Positions 43,477 through 53,263 of a stretch of DNA of 64,000 nucleotides are shown piece after piece. This stretch comes from Mesorhizobium sp. B2-3-12 (GTDB taxonomy: Bacteria > Pseudomonadota > Alphaproteobacteria > Rhizobiales > Rhizobiaceae). How positions within the stretch are numbered: position 1 is the stretch's first letter; every line of letters begins with the position of its first letter. The stretch spans positions 1 to 64,000 of the forward strand of contig NZ_VFVR01000006.1 in assembly GCF_006442205.1 (NCBI RefSeq). The letters run 5' to 3'. The notes under the pieces were generated by a model. That model made no database searches. It was given only the letters and a program-made list of their open reading frames with translations, and was not told the DNA's origin. Position numbers and translations under genes: made by a program.

Positions 43477-44550
43477 ATGCGATCGGGGGCAACGATATCC
43501 GCGGCAGTGGCCTGGCTGTTGCTGAGTGGCGCCGCCGGCGCCCAGACGCTCACGATCGGCGTCGCCGCGCCCCTGTCGGGACCATCGGCCATCCTTGGCA
43601 AGCAGATCGAAGCCGGCGCCGGGCTGGCAGCGGAAGCAACCGGCGTCGAACTCAAGACTGTGGATGACGCCTGCACAGGCGACGGCGGCGCCGCGGCGGC
43701 CAGGGGGTTCGCCGCAGCCAAGGTCGATGTCGTGATCGGCTTCCTCTGCACGGAAGCGATCGAAGCCGCCATGCCTGTCCTGAAGGACGCCAACATCCCG
43801 GTCATCACCGTCGGCGTGCGAACCGAAAGCCTGACCGACCGCCGCGCCAAGACCGGCTGGCCGGTCTTTCGCCTGGGGCCGCGCGGCGATGACGAGCGTA
43901 ACGCCGTCGCCTCCTCTCTCACCAGGCTGTGGCAGAATGAGCTGTTCGCCATCATCGACGACGGCACAATCTATGGCCGAGAAATGGCGGAGACATTTCG
44001 CGCCGCAGCGGAGCAGGCAGCACTCAAACCTGTTTTCGTCGACACGTTCCGGCCGCAGCTCGACAACCAGATCGGCCTCGTCGGCCGGCTGAAAAAGGCC
44101 GGTGCCACGCATGTCTTTGCCGGCGGCGACGGCGACGACATCGCCATCATGGGGCGCGATGCCGCCCAGCTCCAGGCCGGCATCGTCCTTGCCGGCGGCG
44201 AAAACCTGCGCACGCCGCCCGGCGATGTGCCTTATGCAACGGGCACGCTGATGATCGCGCCGCCGGAATGGGCCGATGTCGCGGACCCAAAAGTGCTGGA
44301 AAGCTTCTCCGCGCAAAAGATCGTGCCGGACGGCTATACTTTGCCGGCCTATGCGGCGGTCGAGATCGCCAAGGCGGCGGCGGTGGACGCTGCAGGCTCC
44401 GGCAAACCGCTGACCGACGCGCTCACCGGGCATGATTTCAGGACGGCGATCGGGCCGGTCCGCTTCGACGCCAAGGGCGACCTCAGCCAGAGCCCCTACC
44501 GCGTTTTCCGCTTCAACGGCACAAGCTTCGTGCCCCTGGAAAGCAATTGA
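43477..44550 (+). CDS. ABC transporter substrate-binding protein (branched-chain amino acid-type)
   Basis: 357 residues from ATG 43477 (a TTG start at 43420 is less likely). Signal peptide about 1-22 (SAAVAWLLLSGAAGAQ). It is a type I periplasmic binding protein of the LivJ/Leu-Ile-Val class: LTIGVAAPLSGPSAILG, then a D/E-rich VDDACTGDGGAA, FAIIDDGTIYGREMAETF and GYTLPAYAAVEIAK. No membrane or ATPase components are nearby, so it uses transport genes elsewhere. Its stop overlaps the P1 peptidase start by one base (TGATG), so the two are co-translated. Confidence 0.9.
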   Translation: MRSGATISAAVAWLLLSGAAGAQTLTIGVAAPLSGPSAILGKQIEAGAGLAAEATGVELKTVDDACTGDGGAAAARGFAAAKVDVVIGFLCTEAIEAAMPVLKDANIPVITVGVRTESLTDRRAKTGWPVFRLGPRGDDERNAVASSLTRLWQNELFAIIDDGTIYGREMAETFRAAAEQAALKPVFVDTFRPQLDNQIGLVGRLKKAGATHVFAGGDGDDIAIMGRDAAQLQAGIVLAGGENLRTPPGDVPYATGTLMIAPPEWADVADPKVLESFSAQKIVPDGYTLPAYAAVEIAKAAAVDAAGSGKPLTDALTGHDFRTAIGPVRFDAKGDLSQSPYRVFRFNGTSFVPLESN

Positions 44551-45572
44551 TGTTCCGAACCGGCCCGCGCAATCTGATATCGGACGTTGCCGGCTTGCGC
44601 GTCGGCAATGCTTCCGATGCCAGGCTGAAGTCCGGCGTGACGACCGTGCTTTGCGACGAGCCGGCGGTGGCGGGTGTACAGATCCTGGGCGGCGCACCCG
44701 GGACCCGCGAGACGGATCTGCTGGAACCGCACAATTCGGTCGAGGCGGTCCATGCCTTGGTGCTGTCGGGCGGTTCGGCTTTCGGCCTCGATGCCGCATC
44801 CGGCGTGCAAGCCGCGCTGCGCGAGCGCGGCATCGGCTTGGAGGTGGGCGGCTTTCGCGTACCGATCGTGCCGGCGGCGATCCTGTTCGACCTGCGCAAT
44901 GGCGGCGACAAGGGCTGGGGCCGCTATCCGCCCTATCGCGATCTCGGCTACGAATCGGTCGAGGCCGCCGCCGTCGATTTCCAGCTCGGCACTGCCGGCG
45001 CCGGTACCGGTGCACTAACTTCGGGCCTGAAGGGAGGCCTGGGGTCCGCCTCGACGCTGCTGGACAGTGGCGTCACCATCGGCGCACTGGCCGCCGTCAA
45101 CCCCACCGGTTCGGTGACCGTCGGCCGCAGTCGCCATTTCTGGGCAGCGCCCTTCGAAATCGGCGATGAATTCGGCGGGCTCGGCTATCCCTCGCCCATG
45201 CCGGACGACGCGAAGTGCATCTTGCTGAAATACCGCGACAAGCAAATCGGACAACAGGTGGAAACCGGCGGCAACACGACCATCGCTATCATTGCCACGG
45301 ATGCGGTCCTCACCAAGGCCGCGGCAAAACGACTGGCGATTTCGGCGCATGACGGCTTCGTTCGCGCCATCTGGCCGACGCACACGCCGGCCGACGGCGA
45401 CCTTGTGTTCGCGCTGGCGACCGGAAAGAGCGGAATTGAACTCACGGCCGACGCTGCGGTCGATCTCTACGCCGCCGCCGGGGCCACAATGGCGCGCGCC
45501 ATCAGCCGTGGCGTGTTCGCCGCGACGCCAGCCGATAATGATCTGTTCCCGGTCTGGTCGTCGCGCCGCTAG
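44550..45572 (+). CDS. P1 family (DmpA-type) peptidase
   Basis: 340 residues. Family S58 (DmpA/P1) pattern: LISDVAGLRVGNASDARLKSG, LVLSGGSAFGLDAASGV, and the autoprocessing region GAGTGALTSGLKGGLGS, then the distal Asn/Glu-type region GGNTTIAIIATDAVLTK and AISAHDGFVRAIWP. These self-cleaving enzymes are aminopeptidases or cleave cyclic/beta-amino amides. Cytoplasmic (no signal). It is linked to the substrate-binding protein, so peptide or amide uptake followed by hydrolysis is a reasonable guess. Confidence 0.88.
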   Translation: MFRTGPRNLISDVAGLRVGNASDARLKSGVTTVLCDEPAVAGVQILGGAPGTRETDLLEPHNSVEAVHALVLSGGSAFGLDAASGVQAALRERGIGLEVGGFRVPIVPAAILFDLRNGGDKGWGRYPPYRDLGYESVEAAAVDFQLGTAGAGTGALTSGLKGGLGSASTLLDSGVTIGALAAVNPTGSVTVGRSRHFWAAPFEIGDEFGGLGYPSPMPDDAKCILLKYRDKQIGQQVETGGNTTIAIIATDAVLTKAAAKRLAISAHDGFVRAIWPTHTPADGDLVFALATGKSGIELTADAAVDLYAAAGATMARAISRGVFAATPADNDLFPVWSSRR

Positions 45573-45584
45573 CCGGAGCCCTTC

Positions 45585-45839
45585 TCAGACAGGATCGGAT
45601 TTTTCTTCCTCGAACGTCACCGCGACGTCCGAATTCGCGGACAACCACACCTTCTTGCCATCGACCTCGGCAACCAGGGCCAGGGAAATATAGTGGTGGT
45701 GGCCCTTGTGAGAGCCCTCGCCGCTGTCGGCCTTGGTCAGCTTGATGCGCTGGCCATCGACCTTGTCGACGGTGCCGATATGCACGCCGTCGGCGCCAAC
45801 GACTTCCATATGCTCACGAATCTTGCTGGTGTCGGTCAT
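45585..45839 (-). CDS. DUF2171 family protein
   Basis: 84 residues from the ATG opposite 45839, with TGGAGAA upstream. It is a PRC-barrel-like fold: IREHMEVVGADGVHIGTVD, GQRIKLTKADSGEGSHKGHH, then YISLALVAEVDGKKVWLSA. DUF2171 proteins are common small stress-associated proteins in rhizobia. Converges on the P1 peptidase gene with a 12-bp gap. Function unknown. Confidence 0.88.
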   Translation of the reverse strand: MTDTSKIREHMEVVGADGVHIGTVDKVDGQRIKLTKADSGEGSHKGHHHYISLALVAEVDGKKVWLSANSDVAVTFEEEKSDPV

Positions 45840-45988
45840 GTCAGATTCTCCATTGGGGTGGTTTTCCACTGGGAGTGCCGACAATAACAAATGACGAGCC
45901 GATTGGATGCATCGGCTTTGGCCCGCACGACGTTTTGATTTCATCGTGCTAGGGATTGAACCGATCAGGGCTGCCGGAGTGAAACCCG

Positions 45989-46714
45989 ATGCGAATGCTT
46001 TTCCTGTTTGCCGTTTCACTGGCCGTGCAGTTCGCGGCGTCGGTCGGCGCGCAGGCAGGCGATGTCGCCGAGCTCGAAATCCTTGGCTTCACCAAGGACG
46101 GCGGGGTGTTTGCCTTCGAGGAATACGGCGTTCAGGACGGGTCGGGCTTTCCCTACGCCAACCGCTATTACGTCGACACGGGCAATGACAGCTTTCTCAA
46201 GGGCACGCCGATCAGGGTCCGGCTCGACGATGAGAACGCAACGCTGGACGCCGCCCGCCTCCAGGCCCGCCAGAAGGGCGAGGCTGTTGTCAGCCAGGCC
46301 GAGCTCAGCGCCAACCGGGGCATCACCGCCGGTTTCAACCCGGTGACCGAGCTTTCGGCCGATCCGCATCGCATCGCGGTCAACCCTCGCCCGATCTTCC
46401 CCCCGGTTGATCAGCCGCTCGAGTTCCGGCTCGACGAGATCGGCATGAACAACACGCAAGGCTGCGACAGCCAGGGCGAGATCAACGGCTTCCGGCTGCT
46501 GCGTATCGAGGCGCAGGATGGCGGCACCACCAAATTGCTGCATGAGGACAAAGCGATCCCCAAGAGCCGGGGCTGCCCGACCGGCTACCGCATCGGCGCG
46601 GTACAGACCTTCTCGAGGGACAGCCTCAGCGCCTACGCGGTTCTGATCGCGGTGCGCCAATATGGCTTCGAGGGGCCGGACTTTCGCTGGATCGCCGTGA
46701 CCGGCCGGCTGTGA
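45989..46714 (+). CDS. DUF2259 family exported protein
   Basis: 241 residues. Signal peptide about 1-23 (LFLFAVSLAVQFAASVGAQA). The mature part fits DUF2259 (predicted secreted protein): ELEILGFTKDGGVFAFEEYG, PYANRYYVDTGNDSFL, a Glu/Arg-rich helix DAARLQARQKG, and GCDSQGEINGFRLL with KAIPKSRGCPTGYRIG. The last 30 residues are FEGPDFRWIAVTGRL. It is periplasmic with unknown role. A GTGA overlap with the next gene (46711) indicates co-translation. Confidence 0.87.
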   Translation: MRMLFLFAVSLAVQFAASVGAQAGDVAELEILGFTKDGGVFAFEEYGVQDGSGFPYANRYYVDTGNDSFLKGTPIRVRLDDENATLDAARLQARQKGEAVVSQAELSANRGITAGFNPVTELSADPHRIAVNPRPIFPPVDQPLEFRLDEIGMNNTQGCDSQGEINGFRLLRIEAQDGGTTKLLHEDKAIPKSRGCPTGYRIGAVQTFSRDSLSAYAVLIAVRQYGFEGPDFRWIAVTGRL

Positions 46715-47235
46715 CAGAGCTTGTCCAACCCGTAAGGCGCAATCGCGCCCTGGGCCGCCTTCGCGACGCGATGCCGACACCGCGCACGGCACTTCTCGGC
46801 GCCATGCTGTGGGCTGCCACGATGGCCTCCAGCGCACTCGTCAACCTGCTGCTGGACAATTGGGTGACGCCGGGCAAGATCCGCACCGTGTCGCTGCTGT
46901 TCGCGGCCGGCGGCACCCTGGCCTTTCCGGCTGGCCTGTTCGCGGCGCGGCTGGTCTCGCTCGGAAGAGGCGCCGAGGTCGCCTTCGCCGCGGCGTTGGT
47001 GTGCCTTGCTGGCGCAACGATCGGCCTGACCGCCGGGCTGTATGCCCTGCAATACCGGTCCTATTATGCCGAATGGCATGCGCCCACATTCACCCTCACC
47101 TGGGCTTTTCAGCTCGCCTTCACGATGGCGGTGGCGTCCTACCAGTTCGTGGTACTGGGCATCCGGCTCTATTTTCCGCTTGGTTTTGTCGCCTTGTTCG
47201 CTGCCGGCCTCTGGTTTGCGCGGCATCAGCGTTGA
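46711..47235 (+). CDS. Integral membrane protein, four helices
   Basis: 174 residues from GTG 46711, overlapping the DUF2259 stop by 4 bp. An N-terminal cytosolic segment (about 1-25, Arg-rich) leads to four transmembrane helices (about 27-48, 58-83, 88-112 and 132-168). I do not recognise a family. No conserved catalytic motif is apparent. It is probably a partner of the DUF2259 protein. Confidence 0.75.
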   Translation: MTELVQPVRRNRALGRLRDAMPTPRTALLGAMLWAATMASSALVNLLLDNWVTPGKIRTVSLLFAAGGTLAFPAGLFAARLVSLGRGAEVAFAAALVCLAGATIGLTAGLYALQYRSYYAEWHAPTFTLTWAFQLAFTMAVASYQFVVLGIRLYFPLGFVALFAAGLWFARHQR

Positions 47236-47295
47236 GCATTCGGTCCGCCTCTGTTAGGACGCGGACAAATCCCTCCGACACATCAGGACTGACCG

Positions 47296-48603
<1,308 letters not shown>

Positions 48604-48608
48604 CCCTC

Positions 48609-48778
48609 TTCTCCCCGTCACTATACGGGGAGAGGTGCCGGCAGGCGGATGAGGGGCGGCACCAACGTCGGCGGCTAAAGTTACCCATGGCATTGTGTCA
48701 GACACGATAACCTTGCACCCTCGGCGCCGCCCCTCGTTGCCCTGCCGGGCATTTCTCCCGGTATAGTGACGGGGAGAA
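48609..48778. repeat. Rhizobial-type intergenic inverted repeat (about 170 bp)
   Basis: A left arm at 48609-48660 and a right arm at 48726-48778 are imperfect inverted copies: both end with TTCTCCCCGTCACTATA-type sequence and both hold GAGGGGCGGC/GCCGCCCCTC. The 65-base spacer differs. The structure resembles intergenic mosaic elements of rhizobia that occur in many copies. It contains no gene. Confidence 0.65.
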
Positions 48779-48799
48779 AGAAGCTGTGGTGACGTACAA

Positions 48800-49759
48800 T
48801 CACGCCTTGCCAGGCACGGTCCTGATCACCGTGCCCCAGGGGTCCTCGCGGATGATTTCGCTGGCCACATTGTCCGAACGCATCTCGACCCAGGCGAGAC
48901 CGGACCGGCTCGGATCGCGACGGCCGGCGCCGGCGCTCTGCCAGGCATTTGCGCCGATGTGGTGGTGGTAATGGCCTGACGACAGGAACACCGCCTGGCC
49001 GCCATATTTGGCCACGGTATCGAAGCCGAATTCCTGGTTCCACCAGGCCTCCGCCTCTTCCGGCCTGCCGACGCGCAGGTGGACATGGCCGACAATGCTG
49101 TTTTCCGGCGCACCCTGCCACCCCGCATCGCCGGCCGGCACTTCGGCGACGACGGAGGGAATGTTCATCCGCTCGGTCGCCATGGCGATCTTGTCGCCGT
49201 TCCATTTCCAGTCCTGCGGGCGGCGGTCGGCATAGATCTCGATGCCGTTACCCTCGGGATCGGTCAGGTACAGCGCTTCGCTGACCAGATGGTCGGAAGC
49301 CCCCTCGATGGCGATCTTGTCTGAAATGGCATGGTTGATCCAGCGGCCGAGATCGGCACGGCTGGGCAGCAGGAAGGCCGTGTGGAAGAGGCCGGCGCCG
49401 CGCGGATCGTCCGGCTTGGCCGAAGTATCCGGTTCGAGAACCAGCAGCGGACGGTTGGCGGCGCCGAGCGTGATCGCGCCATCGGCGCGGCTCAGTTCCT
49501 GCAGGCCGACAACCCGGCGGTAATAGGCCGCGAGGCTCTCGGCATCACGCGCCTTCAGCCCGACCCTGGCAACGCTCACCGGCGTGGTGGCGGCAAATGG
49601 CAGTTCGCTCATCATTGTCTCCGTTGCGGCGACGTTTCGCGAAGCTCCCAAAGCCAGGAGTCCCGTGGCGCCGATTATCGTACGTCGTGTCAGCGCCAAA
49701 ATACCGGTCCTCCACGGCTGTTTCTTTCCCGACAGAGATCGTCGATCTTCATCGTTCAC
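48800..49759 (-). CDS. VOC-family extradiol dioxygenase-like (CatE-type) protein, possibly with a Tat signal
   Basis: 319 residues in the long form. It has two VOC modules: the first ends with ADRRPQDWKW and the second includes NSIVGHVHLRVGRPEEAE, YHHHIGANAW. Metal sites typical of the catechol 2,3-dioxygenase (CatE) group are visible in ARVGLKARD, GLFHTAF, GNGIEIYADR and HVHLRVGR. Upstream, the frame has ALTRRTIIGATGLLALGAS, a plausible twin-arginine signal, but an internal ATG opposite 49615 has a perfect GGAG site 5 bases away. The cytosolic form (from 49612 or 49615, about 271 residues) is therefore equally likely. Confidence 0.75.
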   Translation of the reverse strand: MNDEDRRSLSGKKQPWRTGILALTRRTIIGATGLLALGASRNVAATETMMSELPFAATTPVSVARVGLKARDAESLAAYYRRVVGLQELSRADGAITLGAANRPLLVLEPDTSAKPDDPRGAGLFHTAFLLPSRADLGRWINHAISDKIAIEGASDHLVSEALYLTDPEGNGIEIYADRRPQDWKWNGDKIAMATERMNIPSVVAEVPAGDAGWQGAPENSIVGHVHLRVGRPEEAEAWWNQEFGFDTVAKYGGQAVFLSSGHYHHHIGANAWQSAGAGRRDPSRSGLAWVEMRSDNVASEIIREDPWGTVIRTVPGKA

Positions 49760-49855
49760 ACAAGACGGCGAAAAGCGAACATGGTGTTCACCGTTACGAA
49801 CGGAGCTCGTCCATCAACGGTTGCATGAGGCAATCGCGCTCGCTATCTCAGCGCC

Positions 49856-50410
49856 ATGAAAGTCAAAGACGCAGATATCCTGATCGTTCCCGGCTACACC
49901 AATTCCGGGCCTGAGCATTGGCAGACGCGCTGGCAATCGAAACTGTCGACGGCGCGGCGCGTCGAGCAGGCCGAATGGTCGAAGCCCGTGCGCGAGGACT
50001 GGACGGCGAGCGTCGCCAAGGCGGTCAACGAGGCCGAGAAGCCAGTGGTCATCGTTGCTCACTCACTGGGAGTGGCCGCGGCCGTACAGGCCATTCCGCG
50101 GTTCCGGAAGCCGGTCGCCGGCGCCTTCTTCGTGGCGCCGCCCGACGTCGCCAATCCCAAGATCAAGCCGAAGCATCTGATGACCTTCGGCCCCTATCCG
50201 CGCGAGCCGCTGCCGTTTCCATCGATCGTGATCGCCAGCCGCAACGACCCGTTCTGCCCTTTCGACGTCGCCGAAGACATTGCCGGAGCCTGGGGTTCGC
50301 TGTTCATCGATGCTGGCGAGACCGGCCATCTCAGCGAGGATTCAGGCTTCGGGCCGTGGCCCGAGGGGTCCATGACCTTCGCCAAGTTCCTGACCGACCT
50401 GAAGGCTTAG
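49856..50410 (+). CDS. RBBP9/YdeN-type alpha/beta hydrolase
   Basis: 184 residues. It is a compact hydrolase with ADILIVPGYTNSGPEHWQ, then the nucleophile motif VIVAHSLGVAAAV (Ser in AHSLG, about 69) and a terminal SIVIASRNDPFCPF acid and GETGHLSEDSGFG His. This is the RBBP9 (retinoblastoma-binding-protein 9-like) family of serine hydrolases. Its stop overlaps the reverse aldolase gene by 4 bp in a convergent pair. Substrate unknown. Confidence 0.9.
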   Translation: MKVKDADILIVPGYTNSGPEHWQTRWQSKLSTARRVEQAEWSKPVREDWTASVAKAVNEAEKPVVIVAHSLGVAAAVQAIPRFRKPVAGAFFVAPPDVANPKIKPKHLMTFGPYPREPLPFPSIVIASRNDPFCPFDVAEDIAGAWGSLFIDAGETGHLSEDSGFGPWPEGSMTFAKFLTDLKA

Positions 50411-51201
50411 GGAGGTGGTCGCGCCGCGTCAGCGTCGATGGAATCCTTGATGCCCTTGAGCAAGGTCTTTGCCCCCAGTGAAATCAGCGCATGCTCGGAG
50501 CCCGTGGCGAGCAGGCGGTAGCCCATCGACACGACACGGCCTGATATAGCCGGTTCGACGACATAGATGGCCGCATGCTTGCCGGCTTTACGGGTGCGCT
50601 CGGCAACCGAGGCCACTGTCTCCATCATGCTTTCGAGCGTCGAATTGACTGTCGCGCCGTTCGACCAGGCGATCGAGAAATCGGATGGCCCGAGGAAGAT
50701 GCCGTCGATGCCAGGCGTGTCGAGGATGCCGTCGAGCGCATCGAGCGCGGCGCGTGTCTCGACCATCGCAAAAGCCATGGTGCGTTGATTGGTGTCGCGC
50801 AGCCATTCGGCATGGTCGCCCTTGCCATGCCGGGGGAAGGCATAGGTCGGGCCCCACGAGCGCTCGCCGAGCGGCGGATATTTCATGGCGGCGGCGAACA
50901 GCTTTGCATCGGCCACCGAGTTGACCATCGGCGCGATGACCGCTTCGGCGCCGAAATCGAGAGCCCGGCTGGCCATGTCGAAACGGCCGACGGGAATGCG
51001 CACCAGCGCCGGCTTGTTTGCGGCGAGCACGGGCACGAGACCGCGCAGCACGCTGTCCTCATGATGGCCGCCGTGCTGCATATCGAGCGTGACCGCGTCG
51101 AAGCCCTGTTTGGCGAGGATCTCGACGGTCAGCGCGTCCGGCACGCCCGACCAGGCGGTGACCAGCGTTTCGTCCGCGGCAAGACGGGACTTCAGGGACA
51201 T
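50407..51201 (-). CDS. HpcH/HpaI-type aldolase
   Basis: 264 residues, a class II pyruvate-aldolase TIM barrel of the HpaI group. Catalytic features: FDAVTLDMQHGGHHEDSVL (His and Asp), LVRIPVGRFD, AEAVIAPMVNS, MVETRAALDALDG (metal-binding Glu) and the Asp of IFLGPSDFSI. It cleaves 2-keto-4-hydroxy acids to pyruvate and an aldehyde. It is preceded downstream on its strand by nothing else and appears monocistronic. The true substrate (e.g. 2-keto-3-deoxy sugar acids) is not determinable here. Confidence 0.9.
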   Translation of the reverse strand: MSLKSRLAADETLVTAWSGVPDALTVEILAKQGFDAVTLDMQHGGHHEDSVLRGLVPVLAANKPALVRIPVGRFDMASRALDFGAEAVIAPMVNSVADAKLFAAAMKYPPLGERSWGPTYAFPRHGKGDHAEWLRDTNQRTMAFAMVETRAALDALDGILDTPGIDGIFLGPSDFSIAWSNGATVNSTLESMMETVASVAERTRKAGKHAAIYVVEPAISGRVVSMGYRLLATGSEHALISLGAKTLLKGIKDSIDADAARPPP

Positions 51202-51255
51202 CTAATCTCTTTCCTTGTTGACGTCGGCAGTTTCAGCCGGAAACCGCCGCAAAGG

Positions 51256-51287
51256 CAAAGAAAAACCGCCCGGCTTGGCCGGGCGGT
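51256..51287 (-). terminator. Intrinsic terminator of the zeta-subunit gene
   Basis: A perfect 10-bp stem (ACCGCCCGGC/GCCGGGCGGT, 51265-51287) with a 3-base loop is followed, reading on the reverse strand, by a T-rich tract (AAAAA at 51261-51265 on the forward strand). It lies just downstream of the stop at 51312 and ends that transcript. Confidence 0.85.
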
Positions 51288-51311
51288 CGATTGGTCCAGG
51301 AGGAGGCCGGA

Positions 51312-51632
51312 TCAGGTGTTCTTGATCTGCTCGATCGCCTGCGCCATCAGCTCGTCCATGGTGCGGCGAATCTGGTGATCGGACTGTTCGACGCCGGCGG
51401 CATCGAAATCCTTGCGGATCTTGCGGAACACGTCATGGTCGCCGGCTTCCTCGATGTCGGAAACAACGACTTCCTTGGCGTAGGCGTCGGCATCGGCGCC
51501 GGACTTTCCGAGCTTTTCGGCTGCCCACAGGCCAAGCGCCTTGTTGCGCCGCGCCGAGGCCTTGAACCGAAGCTCCTCGTCGAATGCGAATTTGCGCTCG
51601 AAGCCCTCTTCGCGGTCTTTCATGCTGCTCAT
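51312..51632 (-). CDS. DUF1476, F1-ATPase inhibitor zeta subunit
   Basis: 106 residues from the ATG opposite 51632 (CCGGAGGGACGCC upstream; ATG 51623 is an alternative). The family pattern is complete: MKDREEGFERKFAFDEELRF, ARRNKALGLWAAEKLGKSGA, AYAKEVVVSDIEEAGDHDVF, RKIRKDFDAAGVEQSDHQI and RRTMDELMAQA. The zeta subunit of alphaproteobacterial F1-ATPase blocks ATP hydrolysis when energy falls. A strong intrinsic terminator follows (51256-51287). Confidence 0.96.
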   Translation of the reverse strand: MSSMKDREEGFERKFAFDEELRFKASARRNKALGLWAAEKLGKSGADADAYAKEVVVSDIEEAGDHDVFRKIRKDFDAAGVEQSDHQIRRTMDELMAQAIEQIKNT

Positions 51633-51908
51633 GGCGTCCCTCCGGGTCAAATCCGATTCGTTGGCAGGTGAATATGTGTGTTGCCGAAGCACAAACCAAA
51701 AGGTCGCGGGCCGGTCAATATGCTTCGTCATATGCTGCGCTGCGGCATTTCAGTCCCGAAAGCGGTTGATTGGAAGGATTTGCCGATTGAGCAAACGATG
51801 TGATTGGGATAGACCCGGCATTGAACGTCACCGTCGCCGCACTAATTCAGGCGGACGGACAGGAAGTGGTCGCTTACCGCCTGCCCGCAAATCCAGAGAA
51901 AAATTCAA

Positions 51909-52703
51909 ATGAAAAATCGCCGCCGCATTTATGAAGGCAAGGCCAAGATCCTCTATGAGGGCCCCGAACCGGGCACGCTGATCCAGTTCTTCAAGGACGA
52001 CGCAACCGCGTTCAACAAGAAGAAACACGAGGTCATCGACGGCAAGGGCGTGCTCAACAACCGCATTTCCGAGTACATATTCAATCATTTGAACCGCATG
52101 GGCATTCCGACCCACTTCATCCGCCGGCTCAACATGCGCGAGCAGCTGATCAAGGAAGTCGAGATCATTCCGCTGGAAGTGGTGGTGCGCAATGTCGCCG
52201 CCGGTTCGCTGTCCAAGCGCCTTGGCATCGAGGAAGGCACCGTCCTGCCGCGCTCGATCATCGAATTCTACTACAAGGCCGACGCGCTCGACGATCCGAT
52301 GGTGTCGGAAGAGCACATCACGGCGTTCGGCTGGGCAAGCCCGCAGGAGATCGACGACGTCATGGCGCTAGCCATCCGCGTCAACGATTTCCTCTCCGGC
52401 CTGTTCATGGGCGTGGGCATCCAGCTCGTCGACTTCAAGATCGAGTGCGGCCGCCTGTTCGAGGGCGACATGATGCGCATCGTCGTGGCCGACGAGATTT
52501 CGCCGGACTCCTGCCGCCTGTGGGACGTGGCGACGCAGGACAAGCTCGACAAGGACCGTTTCCGCCGTGACATGGGCGGCCTCGTCGAGGCGTACCAGGA
52601 AGTCGCCCGCCGCCTCGGCATCATGAACGAGAACGAGCCGCCGCGCCCCACCGGCCCGGTGCTTGTCGCCTCGACCGACGGCCTCAAAGGCAAGCCGCAC
52701 TGA
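51909..52703 (+). CDS. purC: Phosphoribosylaminoimidazole-succinocarboxamide synthase
   Basis: 264 residues. SAICAR synthase fold with [40 protein letters not shown], the ATP-binding [20 protein letters not shown] and the SAICAR signature [21 protein letters not shown], then [16 protein letters not shown]. It joins aspartate to CAIR in purine biosynthesis. purS begins 43 bp downstream, so purC-purS-orf-purQ form one operon. Confidence 0.97.
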   Translation: MKNRRRIYEGKAKILYEGPEPGTLIQFFKDDATAFNKKKHEVIDGKGVLNNRISEYIFNHLNRMGIPTHFIRRLNMREQLIKEVEIIPLEVVVRNVAAGSLSKRLGIEEGTVLPRSIIEFYYKADALDDPMVSEEHITAFGWASPQEIDDVMALAIRVNDFLSGLFMGVGIQLVDFKIECGRLFEGDMMRIVVADEISPDSCRLWDVATQDKLDKDRFRRDMGGLVEAYQEVARRLGIMNENEPPRPTGPVLVASTDGLKGKPH

Positions 52704-52746
52704 TAGCGGCTTGCGCCCCAATATCCGGAACAGGAGCATGTCCAGC

Positions 52747-52989
52747 GTGATCAAGGCCCGCATTACCGTCACCCTCAAGAATGGCGTGCTCGACCCGCAA
52801 GGCAAGGCAATCGAACACGCGCTGTCGGGACTGGGCTTCGATGGCGTCGGGCAGGTGCGGCAGGGCAAGGTGTTCGACGTCGAACTGGCTGAAAGCGACA
52901 AGGCCAAGGCCGAGGCCGATCTCAAGGCCATGTGCGACAAGCTGCTGGCAAACACGGTGATCGAGAATTATAGTGTGACGCTTACCTGA
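52747..52989 (+). CDS. purS: Phosphoribosylformylglycinamidine synthase subunit PurS
   Basis: 80 residues, the usual PurS size. GTG 52747 is chosen because AGGAG at 52732-52736 is 10 bases upstream; ATG 52738 would be only one base from it. Sequence IKARITVTLKNGVLDPQGKA, HALSGLGFDGVGQVRQGKVF, then DVELAESDKAKAEADLKAM and IENYSVTL is standard PurS. It forms the FGAM synthase complex with PurL (57952-60183) and PurQ. Confidence 0.95.
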   Translation: MIKARITVTLKNGVLDPQGKAIEHALSGLGFDGVGQVRQGKVFDVELAESDKAKAEADLKAMCDKLLANTVIENYSVTLT

Positions 52990-52993
52990 GGTT

Positions 52994-53263
52994 GTGTCAG
53001 AGGGGCTGGTGGCCGAGATAGATGGAAGCTTGATATTTGAAGTCCTCAGATCCATTCAATCTGGGTTGGACAGGATGGATTTGACGCTCGGAGAGGTAAA
53101 ATCCGAGCTTGGCTCCATCCACGGTCATCTGATAGCCACCGAGAGTGACGTGAAGAACATCTATGGCGTGCTCGCTCGCCAGGATGATCGGCTGGAACAT
53201 ATCGAACGCCGTCTCGACCTGCGCGAGCTTGCCGAAGCACAAAGGCCTTACGAACCAAAATGA
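52994..53263 (+). CDS. Small coiled-coil-like protein between purS and purQ
   Basis: 89 residues from GTG 52994, whose start lies 4 bp after the purS stop, and whose stop overlaps purQ by 4 bp (53260-53263). It is acidic and helical, with [40 protein letters not shown] and [19 protein letters not shown], a coiled-coil-like heptad pattern. I know of similar small proteins at this place in rhizobia but no function. The tight spacing says it is translated with the FGAM synthase subunits. Confidence 0.8.
   Translation: MSEGLVAEIDGSLIFEVLRSIQSGLDRMDLTLGEVKSELGSIHGHLIATESDVKNIYGVLARQDDRLEHIERRLDLRELAEAQRPYEPK

Noticed and set aside
42769..45015. 748-codon reverse frame that would fuse extra sequence to the flavin reductase
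   Set aside because: Upstream of GTG 43296 it is antisense to the substrate-binding protein and P1 peptidase genes; the flavin-reductase family starts at about 43296.
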